Positions 1 to 7,387 of a stretch of 64,000 nt of DNA are shown piece by piece. How positions within the stretch are numbered: position 1 is the first letter of the stretch; each line of letters begins with the position of its first letter. This DNA is from a virus. Below the pieces are notes generated by a model, which made no database searches, had not been told where the DNA came from, and saw only the letters and a program-made list of their open reading frames with translations. Both the position numbers and the translations under genes were made by a program. The DNA is taken from IMG/VR virus record IMGVR_UViG_3300009320_000007, positions 25,167 to 89,166 of that record, one strand, 5' to 3'.

Positions 1-1
1 A

Positions 2-124
2 CTGGGGAAGACAACGGCGGAAGTGTTCCCGTACCGGTACCGGTACCACGTGCAGCTGAGCTGCTCCGACCACCACGTCGGGGACGACGGTTGGTCGTTA
101 GCCGGGTGGAAGTTAAGGAGGTAG
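2..124 (+). CDS. C-terminal end of an unidentified protein (partial)
   Basis: The window opens inside a reading frame whose last 40 codons end at TAG 122-124. That stop overlaps the SD of the next gene. Frame 3 stops at 57-59 and frame 1 runs past the next start, so frame 2 is the best candidate. The visible tail is rich in Tyr, Arg, His and Trp and has no recognisable domain. It fits the tight rightward gene packing here. Confidence 0.45.
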   Translation: MGKTTAEVFPYRYRYHVQLSCSDHHVGDDGWSLAGWKLRR

Positions 125-125
125 C

Positions 126-521
126 ATGTTCGAGGTGAAGAGAGCAACCAAAGAGGAACTGGAAGCATTCCTCAAAGGGACGTTCGGTGACGTCCAATGG
201 ACCAGGTACGACAACTTCTGGTGCGCCGTGTCCCCAAAGGACTGGCCGCCAAACCTGCGCGCCGCCATAGAGACTGAGTTCGACCCCGCCAAGGAGCTGT
301 GCAAGGGGGAAGACTGCCCCGCCTGCACATACCTGAGGGAGCACGGCTTCTTTGTTATGGCGGTACGGGTAGGTGTTTTCCTCGTCTTCGCTCCGTACCA
401 GGACGACCTGTTCATCGGGAAGCTCGCCGGCCCCGGCGCCGGGAGGGTACATGAAGAGCTGCGACAGATGACTGCGGAGGACGTCATGACCAACGCCCCG
501 CCTAAGGCGGAGATGCACTGA
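126..521 (+). CDS. hypothetical protein upstream of RecD2-like helicase
   Basis: 131 aa. The start is fixed by AAGGAGG a few bases upstream of the ATG. A central CKGEDCPAC cluster could bind a metal, followed by a hydrophobic strand pattern around VGVFLVF. I do not recognise the family. The stop TGA shares one base with the ATG of the helicase gene (TGATG), so the two are probably translationally coupled. An accessory role to the helicase is only a guess from position. Confidence 0.8.
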   Translation: MFEVKRATKEELEAFLKGTFGDVQWTRYDNFWCAVSPKDWPPNLRAAIETEFDPAKELCKGEDCPACTYLREHGFFVMAVRVGVFLVFAPYQDDLFIGKLAGPGAGRVHEELRQMTAEDVMTNAPPKAEMH

Positions 522-2800
522 TGAAAGAACCTGAGGAGTACACTGGGACCTTCGTCCGGGAAATCTTCCGCCGAGGGGATTTCTGCATAGGCATTGTCAA
601 GCTCTCTCAAGCAGAGGAAGACGGGCCCAACAGCATGAAGATCATTGGCGAATTCGATCTCGTCCAGGAGGGGGAGCAAATTTCCTTCTCCGGGGAATGG
701 GAGAAGGACCGCCGAGGGGACGGTGACATCTTTCGGGTCCACCTCCTTGCTCCCGCTCTCCCGCACGACCAGCAGGGGATGATAGAGTTCCTGCAACGGT
801 TCACGGACCAGATCGGCCCTACCCTTGCGGAGCGCATCGTTGAGGCCTTCGGGTCCGACACCATTGACGTCTTGAATACCGCCCCCCTCCGCCTGCTGGA
901 AGTTGAGGGGGTGGGGGAAGGGCGTGTCACCGCCATTGTCGACGCCTGGCGGGAGCACCAGTACCTCCACGAGTTGCTGACGTTTCTCTGCCGCATCGGG
1001 GTGCCGCCCCGGTTCCTGCGGCGCATCCACGACCGCTGGGGAGAGAAGGCGCAGGAGATCATCAAAGACAACCCGTACAGCCTCATTGAGCTCGATGGGA
1101 TCAGTTTCCGCACGGCTGACAAAGCCGGCCTGCGAGCAGGCATCGACCGGGAGAGCGTCGAACGCATGGCAGCGGCCTGCTGGCACACCCTGAAGACCAT
1201 CGAAAGGAACGGGCACACCTGCTTCCCCCTGACTGAGTTCGAGGACGAAGTCTACTCCACCCTCCAAGACGAAGAGGGGCTGGAAGACCTCCCCCTGCGG
1301 GGGCTGGAGAGGCTCGTCGAGCAGGGGAAGGTCTCCCTGGTCGAGGACGAAGAGGAGGGGGAGGCCTTCGTGTACCTCGCCAGGACCTTGGAGAGGGAGC
1401 AGTACATCGGGAAACGGTTACGGGCACTCTCCCGAGACCGAGGGCACCCCCTCCACTTCAACAAAGCCGCTTGGCAAGAAGGGGTGGGTTCCCTTGAACT
1501 CTCCAAGGGGCAAGAGCAAGCCTTGCACCTGGCTTTGAACCACCATGCCCTAATCGTAACCGGCGGGCCAGGAACCGGGAAGACTACCCTGCTGAAGGCC
1601 CTCCTGATGGCGTTCGAGAGTGCAGATGTGGAGGTCTTCCTGTGCTCCCCCACCGGCCGGGCGGCCAAGCGCATGGAGGAGGTCACCGGCCAGCCGGCCA
1701 TGACCATCCACCGGGCCCTCCACTTCTGCCCCAGCAACCGCAGCAAGAAGGGGGAGAAGACAGAGAAGGAGGACAACCAACTGCAGGGAGGGTGGGGGCT
1801 GAACCGGGATAACCCGCTGCCCCCCGGCGTGGTCATCGTGGATGAAGCGTCCATGTTGGACAACCACTTGACCTTCCGCATTATGGACGCCCTACCGGAA
1901 GACGGGAGCCTCATCTTGATCGGGGACGTCGACCAACTCCCCAGCGTGGGCAACGGCAACGTGCTCCGGGACATCCTCCTCAGTGGGGTCCTACCCACCA
2001 TGCGACTAACGGAAGTCTTCCGCCAGGCACAATCCAGCATGATCATTAGGAACGCCCACCGCATCAACCAGGGAAGAATCCCCCGGAGCAAAGCGGACGA
2101 GGGGCGGCTCGACGACTTCCGCTGGGTCAAGTTTGACGACCCGGACGAGGCCAGAGAGGCCATAGTGAGCCGGATGATCAAGGAGCACCTGTCCGGAGTG
2201 TACAAAGGGGGGGTTCAAGTACTGGCCCCTACCTACGCCGGCCCGCTCGGGGTGGACCTCCTGAACGAGGAGATCCAGAAGCGGCTCAACCCCCACAACC
2301 CGGTCTTGCTGGAACAGCACGGCCACAAGATCAAGCTTCGGGACAAGGTCATCCACACCCGGAACAACTATGACTTGTCCATCTTCAACGGGGACATCGG
2401 CGTGGTTGTGCCGGAACCCTCCGACCTCGCCCCCCTGCAATGGGACATCGACCTGGCCGCCCGCATCAAGGTGCAGCTGCAGTCGAAGAAGGCCCTGGTG
2501 TGGGTGGAGTACCCGGACCGCCCCTTCCCGGTCCCCTACTTCGAGGGGGCTACCGACCAGCTCCGGCTGGCCTACTGCATTACCGTCCACAAGGCCCAAG
2601 GGTCGGAGTACGGCTGCGCAGTCATAGCCCTCCACTCCTCCCACAGCATCATGCGGGTGCGGAACTTGCTGTACACCGCCGTCACTCGAGGGGCCGAGAG
2701 GGTCATCCTGGTAGGGGAGGAGTCCTCCGTCAGGTGGGCTGTCAACAACGCCCGAGTATCTCGGCGCTTCACCCTGCTGGACAAGTGGATCACTGCGTAA
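521..2800 (+). CDS. RecD2-like SF1 DNA helicase
   Basis: 759 aa, the usual length for the RecD2/exodeoxyribonuclease V alpha-like family. An N-terminal OB-like region (about 1-90) precedes helix-hairpin-helix-like DNA-binding segments (about 110-190, with LLEVEGVGEGR). Walker A GGPGTGKTT is at 348-356 and the Walker B DEAS at 441-444. The C-terminal helicase lobe carries the conserved TVHKAQGSEY and YTAVTRGAERV motifs near 685 and 717. RecD2 proteins are 5'-3' helicases that act in DNA repair and recombination. Here it probably serves phage replication or recombination. ATP-binding residues look intact. The start overlaps the upstream stop by one base. Confidence 0.95.
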   Translation: MKEPEEYTGTFVREIFRRGDFCIGIVKLSQAEEDGPNSMKIIGEFDLVQEGEQISFSGEWEKDRRGDGDIFRVHLLAPALPHDQQGMIEFLQRFTDQIGPTLAERIVEAFGSDTIDVLNTAPLRLLEVEGVGEGRVTAIVDAWREHQYLHELLTFLCRIGVPPRFLRRIHDRWGEKAQEIIKDNPYSLIELDGISFRTADKAGLRAGIDRESVERMAAACWHTLKTIERNGHTCFPLTEFEDEVYSTLQDEEGLEDLPLRGLERLVEQGKVSLVEDEEEGEAFVYLARTLEREQYIGKRLRALSRDRGHPLHFNKAAWQEGVGSLELSKGQEQALHLALNHHALIVTGGPGTGKTTLLKALLMAFESADVEVFLCSPTGRAAKRMEEVTGQPAMTIHRALHFCPSNRSKKGEKTEKEDNQLQGGWGLNRDNPLPPGVVIVDEASMLDNHLTFRIMDALPEDGSLILIGDVDQLPSVGNGNVLRDILLSGVLPTMRLTEVFRQAQSSMIIRNAHRINQGRIPRSKADEGRLDDFRWVKFDDPDEAREAIVSRMIKEHLSGVYKGGVQVLAPTYAGPLGVDLLNEEIQKRLNPHNPVLLEQHGHKIKLRDKVIHTRNNYDLSIFNGDIGVVVPEPSDLAPLQWDIDLAARIKVQLQSKKALVWVEYPDRPFPVPYFEGATDQLRLAYCITVHKAQGSEYGCAVIALHSSHSIMRVRNLLYTAVTRGAERVILVGEESSVRWAVNNARVSRRFTLLDKWITA

Positions 2801-2817
2801 TCTCTGCCTTTTCCTGT

Positions 2818-2833
2818 CATAAGAACAGTGACA
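2818..2833 (+). promoter_or_regulatory. TATAAG-class element upstream of 2887
   Basis: CATAAG at 2818-2823 followed by an RTG five bases on. This is a variant of the TATAAG element seen upstream of other rightward genes in the window. The inverted repeat CCTGTCA/TGACAGG (about 2813-2835) brackets it, so the region could also form a hairpin. No -35 box is visible. Confidence 0.4.
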
Positions 2834-2886
2834 GGGTGTACCTGTCCACCAAGCCGGGGGACACTCGGCGAAGGAGGGAATATAGA

Positions 2887-3054
2887 ATGGGTTGTGCAGA
2901 GAGTTACACAAGGAGCTCGGGGGAGTTGTGCTGCTCCATCAAGGAGCAAGACGTGGGTGGCTTCCCCGCCCCGCCCGATGAGGATTGCTTGTGCACTGGA
3001 AACTGCCGGTTCTTCCTCCTCGAGGAGGACCCGGAAGACTCGGAAGAGGAGTAG
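2887..3054 (+). CDS. Cys-rich acidic microprotein
   Basis: 55 aa. The ATG is preceded by AAGGAGGG about nine bases upstream. Six cysteines (residues 3, 15, 16, 34, 38 and a nearby pattern CLCTGNC) suggest metal binding. The C-terminus is very acidic (EEDPEDSEEE). No family is recognised. It is the last rightward gene before a convergent leftward operon and has its own possible TATAAG-class promoter. Confidence 0.7.
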   Translation: MGCAESYTRSSGELCCSIKEQDVGGFPAPPDEDCLCTGNCRFFLLEEDPEDSEEE

Positions 3055-3061
3055 TTGGTCC

Positions 3062-3102
3062 ACCCCCGCCCGTAGTTGGCCCGGCCAGCTGCGAGCGGGG
3101 GT
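3062..3102. terminator. possible bidirectional terminator hairpin
   Basis: ACCCCCGC at 3062-3069 pairs with GCGGGGGT at 3095-3102 between two convergent genes. The loop contains a smaller GGCC-rich inverted repeat. There is no clear T-run, so this is a tentative call based on position and stem. Confidence 0.35.
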
Positions 3103-3123
3103 AGTCCGCTGTCGACCTTCCCT

Positions 3124-3438
3124 TTAGCGTCGACGCTTGGGCGAACCACTACGCCTATGGCGAGTCTTGGCTTGTGCCTGCGCTCTCCTGAGGGCAAACC
3201 TGTGGAAGAGGAGGGCGGTAAGAGGGCCAGCGCTTTTCTCCATCCCCTCCAGGGCCGCTACGGCCCCCGCAGCCCCGGCGTTCTTGCTGATGGTCTCTAC
3301 AGGATCTGACTTTGTCTTCTTGGCCGGGAGCTTCTTGATGCTTTGCCCTTTAGCCTTCATTTCGTCGGCCCACTTCCGCGCAAGTCGAGGTTTCCTGGCG
3401 AACAGGAACCTTTGCTGGGCACGGCTCTCAAATGGCAT
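3124..3438 (-). CDS. small basic phage protein with SRAQQRF N-terminus and EKSAG motif
   Basis: 104 aa. The N-terminus (SRAQQRFLFARKP..ARKWADE) matches a short motif I know from many small phage proteins of the type SxAQxRFMxAxxPxIAKxW, function unknown. A second part carries GMEKSAGP (residues 65-71), the (L/M)EKxA motif recurring in this genome, then a basic Arg/Lys tail. GAGGTAG precedes the ATG. It follows the 3441-3761 gene by two bases. It may be a minor virion or packaged protein (inference). Confidence 0.8.
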   Translation of the reverse strand: MPFESRAQQRFLFARKPRLARKWADEMKAKGQSIKKLPAKKTKSDPVETISKNAGAAGAVAALEGMEKSAGPLTALLFHRFALRRAQAQAKTRHRRSGSPKRRR

Positions 3439-3440
3439 AG

Positions 3441-3761
3441 CTACCTCGCTATTCTCCCTATTCCCTTGGCTGCCAACCCTCCCAGCTCACCACCGCCATA
3501 GCCCAGCATACCCCCCAACACAGTGGCCAACGGGGAGAGTTTACGGGCTACTCGCGTACGCCGGAAGATGCTTCCAGTGCGCTTGGCTACCAGCCGAGGA
3601 TTCAGCAACGCCGCCAGGGCTGCGCCGGTACTTACATTTACTGCTGTGGCATGCTTGGCTCCGTGCCCCCGCTTGTACCCAACTACAGCGGGGATGATGA
3701 ATGACAGGCCGGCTTCCTTGGCCAAGGCGTCTGCAACTCCAAGGGCGAAGTGCTCGTCCAT
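3441..3761 (-). CDS. Gly/Ala-rich membrane-type protein with LAKEAG tag
   Basis: 106 aa. I start at MDEHF because GGAGGTAGG lies just upstream; a longer in-frame ATG has no SD. The N-terminus FALGVADALAKEAG follows the genome-wide F..G(V/F/M)..xx(L/M)xKxAG tag pattern. Hydrophobic stretches (LSFIIPAVVG and a Gly-rich LATVLGGMLGYGGG) alternate with basic segments. Function unknown. Similar tagged proteins lie at 17.2-19.0 and 39.2-40.6 kb. Confidence 0.75.
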   Translation of the reverse strand: MDEHFALGVADALAKEAGLSFIIPAVVGYKRGHGAKHATAVNVSTGAALAALLNPRLVAKRTGSIFRRTRVARKLSPLATVLGGMLGYGGGELGGLAAKGIGRIAR

Positions 3762-3787
3762 CCTACCTCCAGAGGGGAAGTGTACCA

Positions 3788-3904
3788 TTATCTTCGCGGA
3801 CGGTCCAGAAAAGGCTGCTTCTTAAAAAAGGAACGGATCAGGAGGCACACCAACTGTATGGCCGCTTTGACCTCACGAACAAGGGATATGCGCCGTTTAT
3901 GCAC
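3788..3904 (-). CDS. 38-aa hydrophobic/basic microprotein
   Basis: A GTG start at 3904 sits inside the preceding stop region (GTGCATAA) with GAGG about nine bases upstream. The product has a central hydrophobic stretch (AIQLVCLLI) between Arg/Lys-rich ends, as in small membrane peptides. It fills an otherwise empty 135-base gap in a tightly packed operon. No homology claim is possible. Confidence 0.45.
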   Translation of the reverse strand: MHKRRISLVREVKAAIQLVCLLIRSFFKKQPFLDRPRR

Positions 3905-4136
3905 CTGCCCTGTCCTCAACCCAAGCACTGAAGGAGTCTTCAGGAATGTCTAAGTAACTATTGAGGGGGGCGGGAGCTACCGCCCGATGCCACAACTCCG
4001 TGATGTTGACCTCAAGTAGATCGACCCGGCGCCTTGTGCTGCTCAGCTGCTCCTCCAAGAGCTCTTTGTGCTGCCTCAACTGAGCAACTTGCTCCCTCAA
4101 GGCCCGAACTACTTCTAAGGGATCTCCCCCACACAT
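3897..4136 (-). CDS. small coiled-coil protein
   Basis: 79 aa, starting MCGGD. AGGAGG lies 10 bases upstream, which favours this ATG over a longer start. Residues about 6-47 form a heptad-like, Leu/Gln/Arg/Glu-rich helix (VRALREQVAQLRQHKELLEEQL), likely an oligomerising coiled coil. The C-terminus is acidic. Function unknown. It lies just downstream of the SF2 helicase gene, separated by about 116 bases. Confidence 0.7.
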   Translation of the reverse strand: MCGGDPLEVVRALREQVAQLRQHKELLEEQLSSTRRRVDLLEVNITELWHRAVAPAPLNSYLDIPEDSFSAWVEDRAGA

Positions 4137-4252
4137 GACGCTGCCCTCCTGGTTACAGGATAGCAACCTGTATAGGTTTGTCAAGATTACTCGACTTTTC
4201 TGCTGAGGGAGCTCTCCTCCTCAGGGATGTACTTGGCCCAAGAGGCCCAGCA

Positions 4253-6013
4253 CTACAACTCTTTGGGGTACTCGTACTCCCACTCCCCCCGCATAATGTT
4301 CCACGTACGGGAGATGTACTTGTGCGGCCGAGTCAACAACCACATCTCCGGAGTGGGGTCCTCCCCCGGCTTCAGGGGGTGGGCGCCGGACAAAGAGATC
4401 CGCACGCCCTCATTGGTAAAGTGCTTTGCTTTAGCCACGTTGTACACCCACTCATCCGTAGTGTGGTGGGCAGTCCTCCCACTGCGCAGCTTCCGCCAGG
4501 CTTTCACCAGGAAGCCGGGGTTGGGCTCCACCGAGACATACCGCTTCACGATCACTCGACGGTCCTCCGGAGCGAACTGGGCCTGCCCCTCCAAACGGCG
4601 TACCCGGGCTTGGGCCTGACGGATGATCTCGGGGTTGAAGTGCCCCTCCATGGCCTGAAACATGTTGGCGTTCTTGAGGTCCAACCCTTCAGCCCCTGCG
4701 CCTGAAAGCACCAATACTCGAGTCTTGCCTGCTTTGAAGTCCTTGACCGCTTGTTGGCGCCCTTCTTTGCTGATTTCGTGCTCCCCAACCTCCCGGCCGG
4801 CGCCGATAAAAATGGAGTGGGGTATCCCCCGCTGCGTCAACGCATAGTGGACTGCCTCCACACCCCCCTTGATGAAGTTGGAATAGATGACCGTCTTGTT
4901 GCGGGGGTCTGCCGCCAAATGTTCCTCGGCATCACTTGCTACTCGCTCGAGCTTGGTGGAGGTCTCCAGCATCTTGTCGTTCAGCCCAAAACGATTCTGC
5001 GTGGACTGCGCTGCCTGGCGGGCCTTGGTTACCCGAGCGAAGACGTGGTGCCGTTCCTTCCTCTTTGGGACAATGCCGGCAATGATTCGCCGAACAATGG
5101 ACGACGGAACTCCCCGGAGTTCCTCCTGGTAAAAATCCCACTGCTGGGAGGACATCTCCACCGGAATATACTCCGTAGTCACAGGGGGCAGGGACTTCCC
5201 CAGGTCCTCAGTGGAGACGAAGTCTATCCACTGCTCTCCCAACTTCATAAGGGTCTCGGGTTCAGTGACCGCCTTTTGCCCCCGCTCCCGGCCAAACAGC
5301 CCCTCAAACGTCCCCACCTGGGTAGTCACCTGTCGAGACAACCGCCCCTTGGCCGAAATCTCCCCGTCCGACACCGCCGACAATAGCGGCATCATGTCGT
5401 TGGGGGTGTTGGAAACTATCGAGCCAGTCAACAGGAGGCAATGGGGCACCCCCCTCCGCAGCTCCATGAAGGAGCGAAAGTTCTGGGAGTTTGGGTCCTT
5501 CATCCTCTGAGCTTCGTCCGCTATCACCAAGCCCGGGGACAGGGCACTCAGTGCCGCCGCATGACGGCGGACCATGGCCCACCCCAACACGATGTAGTCA
5601 GGGAGGTTGTTCTGCACTTGGAGTTTCTTCAGGAAGGCAACGTCCTTCCCGGTCTGGATAACGAAGCCGTCTCGGTTGGTGAACTTCTCAATGCCCTGCT
5701 CATCAAACTGGGTCTTCAGCCCATCGGGGGTGATCACTACGATCGGCCCCCCACCTTGCTTCAGCACGTCCTCAGCAAGAGCTACCGACACAAAGGACTT
5801 CCCCGTGCCCACGCCATGGGCAAGGATGAGGCGGCCCCCATTCCGCCGGGCTTTCTCCAGCGCCCGCTTCTGGTGAGGGTAGGGAGTGAACCCCACCCGC
5901 AACCCTGGCCGCGAGGGGCGCCCCTCCGCCCACTTCGGGTGGGCCTGGCGAGCCTCGGCTAACTTCCCCAAGCCAGGGTGGTCGAGTATGCTGTTGAGTA
6001 CTGAAGAAGCCAC
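4253..6013 (-). CDS. SF2 (SNF2-like/DEAD-like) helicase-translocase
   Basis: About 586 aa. I choose the GTG at 6013 because GGGAGG lies just upstream; an in-frame ATG at 6058 has no good SD. Numbered from the GTG, PHQKRAL (about 46-52) resembles a Q motif. Walker A HGVGTGKS is near 66-73 and Walker B DEAQ near 166-169, followed by motif III LLLTGS. The C-terminal lobe has VIYSNF, GAGAEGLDL and the arginine-finger region RQAQARVRR. This is the architecture of phage SNF2/UvsW-like ATPases acting on branched or protein-bound DNA. Substrate is not deducible. Confidence 0.92.
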   Translation of the reverse strand: MASSVLNSILDHPGLGKLAEARQAHPKWAEGRPSRPGLRVGFTPYPHQKRALEKARRNGGRLILAHGVGTGKSFVSVALAEDVLKQGGGPIVVITPDGLKTQFDEQGIEKFTNRDGFVIQTGKDVAFLKKLQVQNNLPDYIVLGWAMVRRHAAALSALSPGLVIADEAQRMKDPNSQNFRSFMELRRGVPHCLLLTGSIVSNTPNDMMPLLSAVSDGEISAKGRLSRQVTTQVGTFEGLFGRERGQKAVTEPETLMKLGEQWIDFVSTEDLGKSLPPVTTEYIPVEMSSQQWDFYQEELRGVPSSIVRRIIAGIVPKRKERHHVFARVTKARQAAQSTQNRFGLNDKMLETSTKLERVASDAEEHLAADPRNKTVIYSNFIKGGVEAVHYALTQRGIPHSIFIGAGREVGEHEISKEGRQQAVKDFKAGKTRVLVLSGAGAEGLDLKNANMFQAMEGHFNPEIIRQAQARVRRLEGQAQFAPEDRRVIVKRYVSVEPNPGFLVKAWRKLRSGRTAHHTTDEWVYNVAKAKHFTNEGVRISLSGAHPLKPGEDPTPEMWLLTRPHKYISRTWNIMRGEWEYEYPKEL

Positions 6014-6065
6014 TGAGCGCACCTCCCGGGGCCATTCTACAGCCCCTACCTGGCACATGCAAGGA

Positions 6066-6527
6066 TCAGGGAACCCAATCAGTACGGGCGTCGACGTCGA
6101 AGTCGGGGTACGCCCAGGAAACAGCGAGGTCGGCAGCGAAGGTGACCTTCTCCATCCCCGTATGCGTAGCGGAAGCTATCTCAACCAACCGAGCGTAGGG
6201 GAAGAACAAGCCTTCTTTGTAGTCAGGAGTACTTATGGCGGGGATCTTACCGTGCATCTCCACCCCGTCCCCGAACGGCACCCGCAGGTGCAATAACAAG
6301 CGCCCCTCGGAGAACTCGTAGTCCAGGCGGTCGTACGTGGCCGGCTCTATCCCCATCGCCGCTTTAATGACCGGGCCAGGGTCAATGTCCTCCTGGAAGT
6401 GGCTGAGCGCCAGCTTCCTCCGGAGCTGCAACGGCAGCAGCTCATCCCCCACCAGCTTGATGACGGCCTCGTAACTCCTGATAAGCCGCACCAGCACCCG
6501 GACGTGGTCGGTAGTAACGACAAACAT
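6066..6527 (-). CDS. hypothetical protein
   Basis: 153 aa starting MFVVTT. The ATG overlaps the upstream stop (TGATG), so a longer in-frame start within the neighbour is unlikely. An N-terminal helix (VRVLVRLIRSYEAVIKLVGDELL) precedes a mixed alpha/beta region (SEGRLLLHLRVPFGDGVEMHG). No family recognised. Coupled to 6527-6811 upstream, with the SF2 helicase downstream. Confidence 0.8.
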   Translation of the reverse strand: MFVVTTDHVRVLVRLIRSYEAVIKLVGDELLPLQLRRKLALSHFQEDIDPGPVIKAAMGIEPATYDRLDYEFSEGRLLLHLRVPFGDGVEMHGKIPAISTPDYKEGLFFPYARLVEIASATHTGMEKVTFAADLAVSWAYPDFDVDARTDWVP

Positions 6528-6811
6528 CAGCCGCCCTTCCGCCGGCGCTCGATCTCCTCTCCCACTTCCCGAGCGGCGGTCAGCGCCGCTTCCTGCCGCT
6601 CCCTCGCCGACGTACAAGCCAACCCCTCAGCCTGTGCCGCCATGAACAGGAATCCCATCGGCTGGTAATCGCCGGCAGCAACGCACTTCCCCGTCCTGAT
6701 GTCCTGCACGTACACTGCCTTGCCCGAATCGTACTTCGTAAAACCGGGGGCGATGGGCACCCACTTGTGCTCTGGAATCATTCCGGGGTCAGCTACAATT
6801 GATAAATCCAT
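6527..6811 (-). CDS. hypothetical protein
   Basis: 94 aa. AGGAGAG lies just upstream of the ATG. The N-terminal half resembles a small beta domain (HKWVPIAPGFTKYDSGKAVY then RTGKCVAAGDY). The C-terminal half is an Ala/Glu/Arg helix ending ERRRKGG. No family recognised. It overlaps a possible membrane-protein gene upstream by 19 bases and is TGATG-coupled to the next gene. Confidence 0.8.
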   Translation of the reverse strand: MDLSIVADPGMIPEHKWVPIAPGFTKYDSGKAVYVQDIRTGKCVAAGDYQPMGFLFMAAQAEGLACTSARERQEAALTAAREVGEEIERRRKGG

Positions 6812-6981
6812 CCCACTCTCCTATTTTTTACGGTTGAGGCAGCGACAAACAACAACACCACCAAGAGCCCTACTGAGAGCAACAACCAACCCGAAACCGC
6901 CCAAGCCCAAACCTCTTCCCAGGCCTCGCTACACGAGGGGGGGAGCTCCATCCCAAGCATTTTGCTGAGCTGCGTAATCAT
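6793..6981 (-). CDS. putative single-span membrane protein
   Basis: Up to 62 aa, with one strong transmembrane stretch (VSGWLLLSVGLLVVLLFVAA), a Cys/Pro/Trp-containing N-terminal side and a short basic tail (VKNRRVGW). The start is uncertain (ATG at 6981, 6960 or 6951) because no SD is well placed. It overlaps both neighbours, but without it about 118 bases would be empty. A holin or other small membrane effector is possible but unproven. Confidence 0.45.
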   Translation of the reverse strand: MITQLSKMLGMELPPSCSEAWEEVWAWAVSGWLLLSVGLLVVLLFVAASTVKNRRVGWIYQL

Positions 6982-7387
6982 CGGCGAGCTTCTTCGCCTC
7001 CTTTTGTGACTGCACTTCCAGGATTCCCCGTACCGGGTGCTGAATGACGTACACGGGCGCCTCCTCGCGCTCCTCTCCCGCGAACGGAAGGGGCATAATG
7101 TGAAAGCCGGAGAGGATTGTCCCGGCGTGCTTTCGGTACCACGTGTACGGAATTACGTAACCCTTGATGCACAAGTTGGTATAGAAGTCTCCTTTCCCCT
7201 CCACAACCAATTGATTGTGGAACAGCGCAATGCCGATTCTCAACTTGTCGACTGGGATGTGGACGCCCAGCGCCTTCCCACGAGCCTCTACCCACCGCCT
7301 CACTTCCCACACGATATCGTCAGCGGTGGGGCTCCTCTTGGCCAGGGCGTTCCTCACTACCTCAGCAAGCCCCTCTGACCACCTCAT
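6929..7387 (-). CDS. hypothetical protein
   Basis: 152 aa. The ATG overlaps the methyltransferase stop (ATGA). An N-terminal helical region (EVVRNALAKRSPTADDIVWEVRRW) is followed by a beta-rich middle (IPVDKLRIGIALFHNQLVV; GYVIPYTW) and an acidic/helical end (QKEAKKLADDYAAQQNAW). I do not recognise the family. Position suggests co-expression with the methyltransferase, but no functional link is evident. Confidence 0.8.
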   Translation of the reverse strand: MRWSEGLAEVVRNALAKRSPTADDIVWEVRRWVEARGKALGVHIPVDKLRIGIALFHNQLVVEGKGDFYTNLCIKGYVIPYTWYRKHAGTILSGFHIMPLPFAGEEREEAPVYVIQHPVRGILEVQSQKEAKKLADDYAAQQNAWDGAPPLV

